DNA from: Norana najaformis
Lineage: Eukaryota > Annelida > Clitellata > Crassiclitellata > Hormogastridae
NCBI GenBank assembly: GCA_964023275.1
Contig: OZ029914.1
Span: forward strand, 12,692,341-12,756,340
Reading direction: 5' to 3'
DNA length: 64,000 nucleotides
Below the pieces are notes generated by a model that was given only the letters and a program-made list of their open reading frames with translations, searched no databases and was not told the DNA's origin. Position numbers and translations under genes: made by a program. This document shows, in pieces, positions 32,085-43,740 of this stretch. Positions within the stretch are counted from its first letter, which is position 1. The number at the start of each line of letters is the position of its first letter.

Positions 32085-32355
32085 ATGTCACAGACACACA
32101 CACATACACACACTTACTCACGCACACACAAACATATCATAATCATCGTCGTCATCATCGTCGTCATCACTATCATCATATCATCATCATATCATCATCA
32201 TATCATCATCATATCATCATCATCAACATCATAATAAAAATCATATCATCATCATATCATCATCATCGTCGCCGTCATCACCGTTGTCATCATCACCGCC
32301 TTCATCAACCTAACCGCCACCGTTATCATCGTCTTCGTCGTCATCATCATCATCG
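32085..32355 (+). repeat. CA and CAT/CGT triplet microsatellites
   Basis: A CACA run at 32,091-32,130 is followed by irregular CAT, ATCAT and CGT repeats, including several 'ATCATATCATC' units. Confidence 0.9.
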
Positions 32356-32845
32356 GCGTGGGAGAATCGTGCTTGCCTACAGCGAGGGCAGCTGTTAAGA
32401 CCCTAGCGGGAGACCCGGCAAAGATCAAATACCGTACTCCCAGGGGATTTTAAACGCACCGATTTTTAGCTGCACCCACTGCCCTAGGTCATGACCTCAC
32501 GCCCTCCCCCTCACCCACCTGCGGGTACATTCAAGACACCGCGGGTGGATACGCCGCGCATGCATGCCCCGATGCATAAACCGCTACGTAATTTGCATAA
32601 ATCAGCATACAAATTAGGGCCGATAGAACACAGATGTCGAGTTCGTGGAACGGAGAACATGGCATATAAAGGTGTACGACTGATTATTAATTAATAATTA
32701 ATTATGTATGCATGTAGGCACGTGTTTGTTCGGTGGTAATTAACTGCTGCTTTGTGATTACTGCGCTTGCACGATTGAAGTCGCTTAGAGCTGCACAGCG
32801 GAAAAGAAAGCGCTTTGCCAGAAGCAGCAGCGCTAGGAATACAAC
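32356..32845. other. No gene seen; slightly GC-richer stretch
   Basis: 32,370-32,620 is richer in GC than its surroundings and free of microsatellites. I can identify no domain, RNA or element in it. Confidence 0.35.
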
Positions 32846-32859
32846 ACGAAATAATAATA

Positions 32860-32919
<60 letters not shown>

Positions 32920-33058
32920 GACTCTCAGTGGCTGTCCAGCGTGGGAACGCCATCTGCTTCACCCGGAACTCTACTATGAACATATAGGATAACAATAATA
33001 CCAATAACTTAGAAATGTCATATTAGTTATAATAATAATAATAATAATAATTATTATA

Positions 33059-33094
<36 letters not shown>

Positions 33095-33185
33095 AATAAT
33101 AATATTATTATAACTAAAACAACTACAATGATAAAATATTATTGATAATAATAATAATAATATTAAAAATAATAATAATTAAAGC
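32846..33185. repeat. AAT arrays with inverted ATT array
   Basis: An AAT array lies at 32,850-32,917. A second AAT run at 33,030-33,050 is followed directly by ATT units to about 33,090 and then AAT again. The AAT/ATT switch makes a near-perfect palindrome that could extrude as a cruciform. Confidence 0.9.
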
Positions 33186-33189
33186 AGTA

Positions 33190-33495
33190 ATGAACAATTT
33201 TTGTTCACCAAGAATAGTTATAGACTTCTGGTATAACCAGAGAAAGGCAATTAGGTGACTTAAGTACTTGTTATTTGTTATTACTTAATGAGGAGTGCGA
33301 TAGTCAAGTGGTTATCGGACTGGACGGCCAACTGACAAGTTGGGTTTTAAATCCCTGCCAGGGCTGAAAGATTTTGGAGATTTCTGATCCACTTGTGCCT
33401 CTTCCTCCACTTTTTGCTCCTAAAACGAGTACACTGACCGCAGGCTGTCGAAGGGAAGATCAGGCAGCGAGGGAGAGGACTGACAATCGCCTCAT
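33190..33495 (+). mobile_element. tRNA-derived SINE, third family
   Basis: 'GCGATAGTCAAGTGGTTATC' (A-box-like) and 'TGGGTTTTAAATCCCTGCC' (B-box-like) lie at 33,297-33,360. The downstream block 'GATCAGGCAGCGAGGGAGAG' recurs at 8,194 and 49,366 beside 'ACGAGTACACTG'. The upstream 'GTTCACCAAGAAT' is shared with 62,320, where a better B box, 'GGTTCAAATTCC', survives. A SINE is the best reading. Confidence 0.6.
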
Positions 33496-33558
33496 ATAAG
33501 TAGGCGAAGAAAATGAGGTCGCTAGCACCTCATGCCCATGGGCTAACTCAACGGACTG

Positions 33559-33840
33559 CTCTTCTTTCTCTTCTCCTCTCTTCTCCTCCTACTCCTTCTC
33601 CTCTTCTCTTCTTCTTCCTTCTCCTTTTCCTGCTCCTTCTCCTTCTTCTTGTTCTCTTTCTTGTTCTTGTTCTTTTTCTTCTTCTCCTACTCGTTCTGCT
33701 TCTTCTTCTTCTACTTCTGCTTCTTCTTCTATTTCTAATTCTTCTTCTTTTTTTCTTCTTCTTCATTATCATCTTCTTGTTCTTCTTGTTCTTTTTTCTT
33801 GTTCTTGTTTTCTTCTTGTCCTTGCTGTTGTTCTTCCTCG
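33559..33840 (+). repeat. Long polypyrimidine tract
   Basis: About 280 bp is almost entirely C and T on the plus strand, mainly CTT and CTC with few interruptions. Such tracts can form triplex (H-DNA). The Leu/Phe- and Lys/Arg-rich frames are not genes. Confidence 0.9.
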
Positions 33841-34799
33841 ATGTACAAGTAAGTAAAGAAACAGAGACAACTGTCTTCGCTATGTGCATTAAATAGGGAA
33901 CTTAGCTCGAATAGTGCTTGTCTTCCTCTGTTGGAGCGACCTCTGCGTATCCAAGATGAGGGCCGAACCGATACAATATAACAACAGTCTAATGCTTGAG
34001 ACCTGCTACATCCGTGACTCTCCACAGCATCAACCCTTCACTATATACACATATTCTCCATACTAACCTGCTTGTGCATGAGGCAGCTCCAGATGATTTC
34101 CAGATAGTGATCCACTTTCCACGTTCAACTCTTCCTTGCCAACCGAGCGAGGACAATCCAGATCCCCCAACATTTGAGTAAGCTGGAATCCAGAAAGTGG
34201 AAATGCTCTTTTTTCACGACAACAAGGCGTAGTTTCGGCTGGAAAAAATTAATTCAATTGCAGAGAAAGACACAGGTGGACTCTCTTGCCGAAATTGTTA
34301 CCTAGGCTCACAATCTTTGTCTGTATTGTTGCTCCTCATCTCCTGTCGCTTTGAGACCATTTGGTATTAGGTTCTGTGGTCTGTGAGATTGAGAGAGTAC
34401 CGTTTAAAACGGATTCATCAAGAAATACTGTTTTTGTCAGCTAAGGTATTGAATGATTTTGGGCTAAAAATTAAGAGCTTGTCATTCTGTACCAGTTTTG
34501 CTCACAATGCAACTATTGGACGATCACAGAGCATTCTATCGTATACATACAAGTGCCTTGTTCGTAATGTCAGCTGCTTAGGGTGTTCTGTGTTTTCAAC
34601 TTTCACCTCCTTAAGGCTGGGGAACATTCCTTTGTTTTAGGATTCGGAATGGTGTGCAAATATTATAATATTTGTAATGGGACTACCAATGGCAGAGGCA
34701 ACTAAGGAGCAACAATAATAGCTAGTTTTGTTGATGATTTTTAACCTGACAATAATGTGACAACAGTGCACTATTGATAGTGATGCTCGTAGGGATAGT
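33841..34799. other. No gene supported
   Basis: Frames at 33,996-34,181 and 34,383-34,640 have no recognised domain. No microsatellite or element end is seen. Confidence 0.4.
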
Positions 34800-36880
34800 G
34801 AAGTTAAACTTGACCTTTTAACCCTTTTGGATGCTGTAAATGAGTACCAGTGCAAGTTGAAAGGTTCAAGGGTCGTATCCTTTCGTTGGATAGCTGTGGT
34901 ATTGTTTGCTAATCGGCCGAATGACCTGTGGATACTGGAACCATACTCTTGAATAGTTAAAACAGAAGCATACAAACAAGTGTGTTAGCTTTACCTTTTC
35001 ACAAAACTGTGATAGTTTTAACATGTAAATTCGTTTGCCGTGGTTTTGTATATAATACGACGTGGAAACAAAATAGATCATCTACTGAGACTTCCATATA
35101 CTGAGAACATAGATGTTCAACTCCTATTGTTGTAAAAACTCGCTAAATCAAATGAACATTGTTATCTGGCTGTCTTTTTGTTCTAAATGGATGTAGGACT
35201 GAGCTTAGAAAGGCCAAAATCTTTTTAAAATCACTTGCGTGGACAAATTTAATGACTCCGACATGAATGTAGGACATTAAATCTTATGAACATATGAACA
35301 TATCTGATTACATATATTGGCAGACATTGCTTGTAAGAATGTTTTCAAGTGCATAATGTCTCGTAATCGCCCGTTTTTAATAAAGGACTTCTGCAAGACG
35401 ATGACGTACTTCAGACCATTCCCTTCTCCTTGCCCGCATCTGGCATGACCTTAACCATTTCCCTTTGCAGACGTCCGCACTTCAGCGGAATATAAAGGCC
35501 TAGCTTAGGCTAACTTGATTTTACAGGGCTAAAATACGCCGTTGGGTGGGATATTTTGATACTGTCCTATTCAGCAGAGGCACTGTAATTAGATCCAATA
35601 TAGTGCAATTTGCTGTCTGAAACTCCGCTACTGCCTTCTGTCGGGTAGTGCCAGTCCCAAGCCTGGATAAAGGAGGAGGGCGACGTCAACGACCTCTGAT
35701 GCCATAATATGTCGTTAAACACTGGAACTACTACTACTACTCTGCTGTCCGACTGAAGTTGGTGGTTAAGGCACAGGCCCCACGGATATAACCATGTACT
35801 AAATTTAGATGCAGACTTCTGCATTGCGCAAAACCTCCTGCTATCTGTCTGAATTTGTCTGCCTTTATGGGCGAACGTTTGTGTTCTTGCAGTAGAAGTC
35901 TGAGTGGCTTACGGTGACGTACCGTGTCTGCTTGTCTTGGTGAGTGTAACGTTTGATGATTGAAGAATGACACAAGTAGGTTATACAAAGGATTTTGTTG
36001 TTTTTATCATCTCTAAGCAAAAAATTTTGTCCAAAGTGTCTAAAACAGAAAATATAAAAAAACTCTGGTCATTAGATGGAAACAAAAAATTGATAGATGC
36101 ATATTTCGATATTCTTTGTTAAAGATTTTTATGGTAATATAATTGCCGGCGAGCATTTTGTAATATGACTTAGAGGATACTTGTTTGGTTGTCCTAATCT
36201 GCAAGGCATGAACACCATGAGAATGTCATAGTGTACGGTATATAGCGACCGTATGACCTCGACCATGCTCATACTATGGATTTTTCGGATGAGATCCTTC
36301 ATCACAACTGCCCGTTTAAATGGGCGCCACATCAGTTTAGGTTCCCGTGCACGGACCGTACCAGCCCGAGAATAAAATCTCTTAGATTTAGCCACTATCG
36401 CCAAGGGAACAAAGCAGTCCAAAGTAATTCTTTGCCAAATTCCTCTGTGGACGATCCCAAATACAGACTATTTACAATCTTAATAAAAGTTTATTTAATT
36501 CATCCACTAGTGGTTTTTTCTTTTTATGCTATGTTATTTTATAGTCTGTTAGTTCAGGCTCAATTGATTTGCATTCTTACACGGACCAGAGCTTTAACTT
36601 TGGTAGTGCCAACACTTAGAGTTCGCAGTACAGTAATATCTGTTAACCTTTTCTTAGCCCATTCGACCTACATCCTTTGTGTTTGTATTAGTTTATAAGA
36701 ATATTTTGTATATGGAATAGGAGCAGAGTCTCTAAGACTGGTAGGACTACATTTCGTATGTAGCTTAAGGTATTCGTGAAAATGACTCTAAACGCCGGGA
36801 TTAATGTAGCACATGACGTGACAAGACTGTTAACATAAAAGGTCAAAGCCTACTTATGTTTTAAAAGGGTAACACAGATC
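34800..36880 (+). repeat. Older, diverged partial copy of the duplicated segment
   Basis: 34,800-36,200 follows 2,520-3,960 in the same order, sharing for example 'AACAAGTGTGTTAGCTTTACC' and 'GAACATAGATGTTCAA'. Then 36,480-36,880 follows 17,450-17,940, sharing 'TGACGTGACAAGACTGTTAA' and 'TTATGTTTTAAAAGGG'. Intervening material is missing. A Meta-like SINE block is present at 35,650. Divergence is much greater than between copies A and B, so this is an earlier event. Confidence 0.75.
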
Positions 36881-36929
36881 CTTTCTTGCGGATTATTTGC
36901 GAAAGTCAAAGGGGAGATCGTTACCGAGT

Positions 36930-37560
36930 CGAGGTGCGGTGTGGTATGCCTACATGGATAGGTCAGAGACCTTAAGATGAGTTGTTAGTACTGCGAAAGG
37001 GTAAGTGTGAGGTTAGAGGATGAACGGGTATTTCGGGCTGATTGGAAGGCAAAGAGTTTGCGAAGATAAGTTGGTTGGGAGTTTTGTAGAAGTTATAGGT
37101 TAGAGAAAGAACTTGCAGATGAATGAGTTTGGGGATTGTCAGCCAGTAGAGTGATAGGAGTGATATGGTGATGCTTGGGTGTCCCGATGACAGCCCAGGC
37201 AAATAAATTTTGGATGAGTAGATTCAAGATCAAGAAAAAGAGAACTACAGTAATACAGCTTGGAGCGAACAATAGAGGTATCGATGGTGGAGAAAGTTTC
37301 AAATTCGAGCATAGATAGAAAACGGCGAAAGTCATGAATATGAATGAACAGTTGCGGGAGAGGTGATGATGATTTGATGATGTGATTAAAACACGAGAGA
37401 TGTGGGCCAAAGATGATGCAACGATTGCTTACAGGCGATTAAAGGTGAAAATTAGAGTGGAAGAATTAGTCGATAGGTGGATGGAAGAGTCAGGGATTTT
37501 CTTCACCTGATCTCGTAAACCGAATAAAATGTTGTGTTTCTCGCGTACATTCTAATATAC
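36930..37560 (-). mobile_element. L2/CR1-like LINE fragment
   Basis: Minus-strand frames include 'SGHPSITISLLSLYWLTIPK' and 'LIHLQVLSLTYNFYKTPNQL', overlapping in two frames as in the fragments at 2.0 and 21.1 kb. This is the same family, as a further broken copy within the older paralogous region. Confidence 0.7.
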
Positions 37561-37790
37561 GTGAATATTTCGGCGTGTTTACTACGACTCGGGAGACGTA
37601 GTTCGTGATCGAATGGAGCTGATGCAACAGGGCCTAAAGCATAGCTGCAAAACTGAACTGCAGTAATCTAGGTGAGTCAATATGAACAAGTAAATGAGGA
37701 ACATCGCCGCGTTGAATGAGAGATTGAGGAGTATGAATCGGATTATTCTATAGCGGAAGCATTGTGGACTTATATTGTGCACAAATCACA
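37561..37790 (-). mobile_element. Fragment of a second LINE family
   Basis: The minus strand reads 'FILTHLDYCSSVLQLCFRPC', the 'HLDYC' segment after the reverse transcriptase. The DNA is closely related to 62,820-63,010 ('ACGTGAATATTTCGGCGTG', 'TCTAGGTGAGTCAATATGAA'), so both come from one LINE family different from that at 1.9 kb. Confidence 0.6.
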
Positions 37791-37954
37791 ATATTTTTCA
37801 AAAACATTTCACCCGAACATGATTTGGGTAAAGTAGTTGGATCCTACCTCGGACTATTTTTATAGCGGCCTAGCGCAATCGAATTTTTAAAAATATAGGA
37901 CCTAAACAAGAATGCACGATCACATAAAATTCGGTCAAAGTTTGCATCAACTTG

Positions 37955-38098
37955 CGCGATTAGCAAAACCACGTAAATACGGAAAAATCATGCGTAAGGA
38001 AAATCCCATCGTTGCACGTGGACATAAAACACATATAGGCTACTGTGCCAAACCACGTAAATATGGAAGAACCATGCGTAAAGGAAATCCCCCTCACT
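37955..38098 (+). repeat. Two-unit tandem repeat related to the 7.3-kb array
   Basis: 'AAACCACGTAAATACGGAA' and 'AACCACGTAAATATGGAAG' start two units of about 80 bp, each followed by 'ATGCGTAA'. The style ('AAACCACG...ATGCG') resembles the degenerate arrays at 7.3 and 14.5 kb. Confidence 0.55.
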
Positions 38099-38154
38099 GA
38101 TCATAATTCTCGACTAGCAAGTCTGTTGTATAAACCAACTCTTGCATACCGCTT

Positions 38155-38460
38155 GTCATAATCGTAATCGTAATTCCGAGACTTCTACTGTACAGTGCCC
38201 TACAAAAGCCATGTCACGGGAACCAGCTTATTCACAGGGTGTCAGTCAAAACAAAATCTATAGGCAAAAGGGTTCATTTCCAGGTCAAGGTCCAAAAATC
38301 AGGCAGTTAGCGTGACAGCTACGGTAGGTGGTGTTTTGGAAGATGGGAAGAGGAAGATGGCGTGTCAGGATAGGATTTGTGAAATAGGAATGTTTCCAGT
38401 TGTGAGTGAAAGGTCGATGCAGAAATTGGAAGCGGTGGAGCATGAATAAGTTTGTCAAAG
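38155..38460 (-). mobile_element. LINE 3'-tail repeat with GATTAC tail
   Basis: It begins 'ATAATCGTAATCGTAATTCC' and contains 'TTTCCAGGTCAAGGTCCAA' and 'GACAGCTACGGTAGGTGGTG'. It is the same family as at 6,757, 12,455 and 23,815, but outside the duplicated segment, which shows the element dispersed independently. Confidence 0.65.
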
Positions 38461-38509
38461 GTTGCTAGTCAGAGATTAACTTATCTGGGCGTAAGCACTA
38501 GTCGGCGAT

Positions 38510-40260
38510 TTACTTAAGTCCTACTCATGCATCCTTCCGTCCAACCCATAGTAATGGCTTAGACGAAATAGATCCTCAGATTGCCACATCTGCCATTGAA
38601 TCTATTTCGATCCCTCTTGCTAACATTATAAATTGCTCTATTACAACTGGTCTAGTCCCTAATAGTTTAAAGTCTGCTAAAGTAGTTCCTATCTTCAAAT
38701 CGGGGAGAAAAATAACTTTTGCAACTATAGGCCCATATCAATTTTACCTTATTTTTCTAAATTCTTTGAAAAAATAATTTATGAAAGGCTCGTATCATAC
38801 TTTACATCAAAAAACATTTTACATAAAAACCAATATGGTTTTCGTTCGGGACATTCAACATACATGGCCTATTTTAAATTGCAAGATAAGATCTTAGAGG
38901 CAATGGACAAACAGTTCTTTATAGGCGTTTTTTTGACTTGTCTAAAGCATTTGACACTGTGAATCATGATATTCTGTTAAACAAACTTGAACATTATGGC
39001 ATACGAGGAATGTGTTTAAAATGGTAATCTGATTACTTACATAATAGAAGGCAATGTGTTTCATATAATGGGTACACTTCCGGTGAATCTTACCTTACCT
39101 GTGGTGTGCCTCAAGGCTCTGTTTCAGGCCCACTACTGTTTTTAATTTATGTCAATGATATATCGAACTCCTCCTCATTACTCCATTTTATTCTGTTTGC
39201 TGACGACACCAATATATTCATGTCTGACAAATCTTTTGAATTGCTGGTTAATAAAATTAATGAAGAGCTAAAAAATGGTGTCAGCATGGTTCAAAGCAAA
39301 TAAATTATCACTAAATATTAAGAAAACGAATTTCATATTATTTAGCTCAGAGATAAAAATTATACCTAAATGTAATCTCAGTATAAGTAAATATAAATCA
39401 GGTGTCATCCACAAAATTTCTAGGAGTTCACATTGACGAACATATGACTTGGAAAGAACACATAAATATTATATCTAAAAAATATCAAAAAATATTGGTA
39501 TTACTGTATCTCTCGTATCCGTCACAAATTACCCCAAAATATATTATTGAACTTATATTACTCCTTAATATATCCATATATCTCGTATTGCAACATTGTT
39601 TGGGCTTCCACATATCATACTCGCCTGTCTAATCTTAGAACCCTACAGAAACGCATCATCAGAATTATATTTAATCTACCCTTCAGAACCAGCACTCGAT
39701 TGTCCTTTCATAGTCAAGGAATATTGCCTTTTGATTGTATTAATAAATTGCAAATAGGTTTATTTATGTTTAAACTAAAAAATAATCTATTACCTGTGGA
39801 CTTCTACCAATACTTTTGTATGAATTCAGGTGTGCATGGTCAATATTCACGATCATCTCATATGTATCATAAACATTCTGTTCACACTACTAATAGACAG
39901 TTTAGGATTATAATTTGTGGACCGTCATTCTGGAATTCTCAGTTTACTTGCCAACATTATACCAGTTTAAAACAAGTCTATAATCTCATATACTCAATGC
40001 ACTTAGTTAAGTATTTTTGTTGCTTAGTTAAGTGTTTTTTGTTTTGTTTAGGTTTATGCAATGACATTGATTATAATATTTACTTTATAGTTTAGATTAT
40101 TAATTGTTTTACTCAGTATTATACTGTCACCTATTTGTAATCTATGATGTAAATAGGTGACCTTCGTAGCGGAACTGTTTGTTCCTTTTAGGTCAGCCCA
40201 TTGGCACCACTGTATGTGACAGACTATGATTGTATTTGTTAATTATTTTTGGTTGTCAAT

Positions 40261-40296
<36 letters not shown>
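38510..40296 (+). mobile_element. 5'-truncated LINE with reverse transcriptase, (TC)n tail
   Basis: Successive frames give reverse-transcriptase landmarks in order: 'NSLKSAKVVPIFKSG', 'YRPISILPYFSKFFEKIIYE', 'NQYGFRSGHSTYMAYF', '[20 protein letters not shown]', 'GVPQGSVSGPLLFLIYVNDI', and the catalytic 'FADDTNIF' at 39,193-39,216. The thumb region follows ('MTWKEHINIISKKYQKILVL', 'PYISYCNIVWASTYHTRLSN'). Frameshifts near 38,720, 38,925, 39,290 and 39,540 and a stop near 39,024 disable it. No endonuclease domain is present. 'AATAAAATC' and a TC run at 40,265-40,294 mark the 3' end. It belongs to the CR1/Jockey/L2-like part of the LINE tree, clade not resolved. Confidence 0.85.
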
Positions 40297-40297
<1 letters not shown>

Positions 40298-40440
40298 CGG
40301 CCCAGAGGGTTATACCGCTGGATTGGAGATCCGATGCCAGAATCGCAGCTTCACTATTATAAAAGTGTTTGGCAATGTAATTTCGGCAGCTGAACGACAT
40401 AATATTATACAGAAGAAAGGCTGGCAATTTCAGTAACAGT
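40297..40440 (+). other. Possible tRNA-like SINE piece
   Basis: 'GGCCCAGAGGGTTATACCGC' followed by 'GATGCCAGAATCGCAGC' has weak A- and B-box-like spacing just after the LINE tail. Too degenerate for a firm call. Confidence 0.25.
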
Positions 40441-40469
40441 TAGTTCTATATATACTTTCTGCATGTGCA

Positions 40470-40875
40470 TATGTGTGTACGTACGTTTGTACGTACGCAT
40501 GTATGTATGTGGGTGGGTGTATGTGTGGGTATATACTTCGGTAATAAGTATGTCTGTGTATGATGTAGGACTTGTAGGTATGAATGCTTCACGTATACAT
40601 CTTTTGCGCTCATTGTAGTTTTGCATGTCTGTATTTCTGTATGTATTGTATGTGTGCTCGTATTTACGTTTATATGTGTAATGGTATAGGTCACAAGTCT
40701 TGCTAAAACTGGGTGTGTAGTTTTAGAGACAGATAGATAGATAGATAGCTAGACAGATAGATAGGTTGATAGATAGATAAATAAATAAATAGATATAGGT
40801 AGGTAGGTAGGTAGGTAGATTATAGCTTATAGATTGATAGATTGATGGATGGACGGACGGACCGACGGACAGACA
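40470..40875. repeat. TGTA/GTGG, AGAT and GGTA microsatellites
   Basis: GT-rich units run to 40,720 (for example 'GTACGTACGTTTGTACGTAC'). AGAT units lie at 40,733-40,790, 'AGGTAGGTAGGTAGGTAGG' at 40,798, and GACG/GACA units to 40,890. Confidence 0.85.
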
Positions 40876-41290
40876 TACAGGCAGACAGGCAGACAGAGAA
40901 AGAGACGGAGCAGCATAGAGACAGCGACAGAGAACCAAAGAAATGTGTTGTGATTTCTGAAATAAACTACATTCATGCATGGATTAGGTTTTCTTTGCTT
41001 TTCCCCAGATTAGCCAGACTGTGGGCAAGCAAACAAGGCAGTGAACAACATGTAATTGCTTATAGGCTTAAGTGTATAAGCCTACTCAGATGTGCGTTGA
41101 ACTTAATAGTGTAAGTAGTAGCAGTAGTAGTTGTTGTAATAATAATAGTAATACTATTACTGCTGCTACTACTACTACTACTGCCTACTACTACTACTAC
41201 TACTACTACTACCACTACTACCACTACTACTACTACTACTACTACTAATAATAATAATAATAATAATAATAAAAATTATAATAATAATAA

Positions 41291-41325
<35 letters not shown>

Positions 41326-42142
41326 ATAATAATAACTGTAACAAGAATTTTTCTTCCGAATAATTTTTTATTTCCTGAGGGATCATAAATACCTCGGGGC
41401 CAAAAAATTATAATAATAGTAATAATAATAGTAATGAGTTCAGAAAAATACATTAAAATGTCGGTATTGTAACCTCACTGCTGGAGTTGTTGACTGAAAC
41501 AGCGATTAATTCCGCCGCAGGCATTACCTGTGCAACTCAACCACTATTAAGGAGGATTTTAATAAAGGAGGTTCTGCCCGCAGTAAAATTAATAGGTTGA
41601 AAGAAATTGATCGATTTAAACATCGCGCAATAGTCATGACACGTGACAGCTATCAAGCGCGGCACGGGGGTGGCCAGGGCCAACAAATACCCTCTTAATC
41701 CGTTACCTTAAAAACTTGACACCTTCTTAAGCCGTTGATGCCTCGTCCACAGATCCCTATGCTTAAGCTATATGCAACGACTTTCACGTTAAGCTCCAAT
41801 ATGTCTTCTTTCAAGCTTAAACATCGCTAAGCTCAATATCCTCGTTTATATAGAGTCCGCTCTATCCTTTAGAGTAAGCGAAGACTGCTTTGTCGAGTTC
41901 ACATTTCATGTGTAGGTATGTGTGTATCTGAACTATTTTAAAGTGCATTCTAAGAACCTCTCAGAACGCTGTAAACAGAACATGGCTGTCTCTTCTGACA
42001 CGTCAAACTTACTTATTCAGAAATCCTCTGTGTATGTGTACATATATTTTTAATGCTACCCGAAACCTTTTCCTCAAAGTCTGCACAGTAATAGTGCCCG
42101 TACGCAAGAGGATCGTTTTCATGTTAGCCACCTTTTTTTTAG

Positions 42143-42365
42143 AAGTTTCTGTACTGACCTGTCGTAAGACTGTGTGTATGCCTCATCTCTTCCGGTACGG
42201 TCTTAACAGCTTTCTGCCAAGAATTCCCATTTTGTATATACCGGAAAGACCAGCGAGTCTGTAGCAAGGGCCTTCGGTGAACATGGCCTCACATTATGGA
42301 ATGCTCTGCTTGTCGCGCTTCGTGATCTCGATATATATCTAGAAACCTTTATAAAATGATAGTGA
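42143..42365 (+). pseudogene. LINE ORF2 C-terminal remnant (copy B)
   Basis: Counterpart of 985-1,180, with the same 'FGEHGLTLWNALLVALRD' reading. It has no intact ORF2. Confidence 0.6.
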
Positions 42366-43024
42366 TTCATCTATGTAATGTCATCTTATTAATGGCTAGT
42401 TAATTTGGCGTATTTGCGATGAATTTAGTCTCGATATCTTGGGCTTTAAAAATTGACTTACATTAATAGAATAATAAACACTTGACAACTGTAACAACAT
42501 GTTTGGTTATCATTTTTGACATCGTGAGAGGCGCAAAGTGGAATTTCAAATAAAACATTCTCTTTGACGCTCTGCACACGGTAGTTAGCGTTCGAAACAG
42601 TGTTTTGTAGCTCTGCTTGCGCATAAAACGACGTAGACCCTAACCGACAACAACACCTAATAATAGACAGACATGCAACTGCGACTTGAGACTCTTGCCT
42701 TTTCTCTGCCTCTCGCCAAGGACTGAACCAATATCTCTATTTGATCGTCTTCCTGTGTTATCAGTTCGGGAGCACCTCTGTGTAGTTCTCTTGAAGAGGC
42801 GCTGTATCAATGTGCAATCACGTTTACAATTTTTATAATATGCGAACGAGCGAAATAATTTATGAATTATTTCTGCAGCCATTGTAATTGTGGCTTCAGG
42901 CCTTGAATTATTTCTGCAGCCGTCGTGGCTTCTTAATCAAGCCTTGATGCTGCTGGTGTTTTTACAAAAGCTAAAACTGGATTTAACTCAAATGAATCAA
43001 GGTATTTAGCAATGCAAATATTAT

Positions 43025-43740
43025 TTGTTCTTATTCAGGTGTCTTTTCTATTGTGTTTCTCAGTACATCCATTCTAATTTGTTTGCATTTGTTCATATCA
43101 TTTTGGCTAAATACTCACATTTAATCTTATTTACCATCACCACCACCATCGCTATCTTTACTGTCCACTCCAAGGTTGACTACTGTAACTCCCTCTTCCC
43201 TAACCTTGAATCCACTCAAATTAAGCGTCTTCAACTCATCCAAAATTCACTTGTTCGATCCGTCACCAGGACATCCAAGCATCACTACGTCACTCCTATC
43301 CAGATATTCCTTCACTTTATGTCAATCTTTGCAAGCATTTGTTTCAAAGTTCTTTTTCTAACCTGTAACAATAGTCCCAACTTACTTGTCATCGGAAACT
43401 CTTTACAATCCAATCACCTCTCTACGCGTTTATCCTCTTACATCACTCTTACCCGTCCCTCTGTAACTACTCACCTAAATTTCTCTAACCGATCCGTACA
43501 CTACACTGCATCTGGACGCTGGAACGATCTCGCTCATGAATTTCGCAAATTCTTCGTTCCTCTATCCAATCCGTCGCTCACTCACCATCATCTGATTTAA
43601 GCCCTTTTCCCGTTACTCCTCGGGGTTTTTATTCAAAATTGAAGTCTCAACTTATCAAAAAATCTTACCTTGACCCAATCTATCGGCCGCCTTTCAATTT
43701 CTCTCAACCTAAACAAAACCCACCTTAACAGTTGCCCTGT
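43025..43740 (+). mobile_element. L2/CR1-like LINE fragment, ORF2 C-terminus (copy B)
   Basis: The frame 43,025-43,600 is longer than its copy A twin because it lacks the frameshift at 2,160. It reads through 'LTRPSVTTHLNFSNRSVHYT' and 'GRWNDLAHEF' to a stop at 43,598-43,600. The region just before, 43,090-43,130, holds about 27 bp missing from copy A. It is still only the C-terminal part of ORF2, so not functional. Confidence 0.8.

Noticed and set aside
33513..33896. Leu/Phe-rich and Lys/Arg-rich frames resembling membrane or nuclear proteins
   Set aside because: Produced by the polypyrimidine tract; no stop codon can easily arise in CTT/CTC repeats.
36129..36422. 97-codon minus-strand frame of ordinary composition
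   Set aside because: No recognised domain or splice context; it sits between two pieces of the older paralogous copy and has no counterpart to compare.
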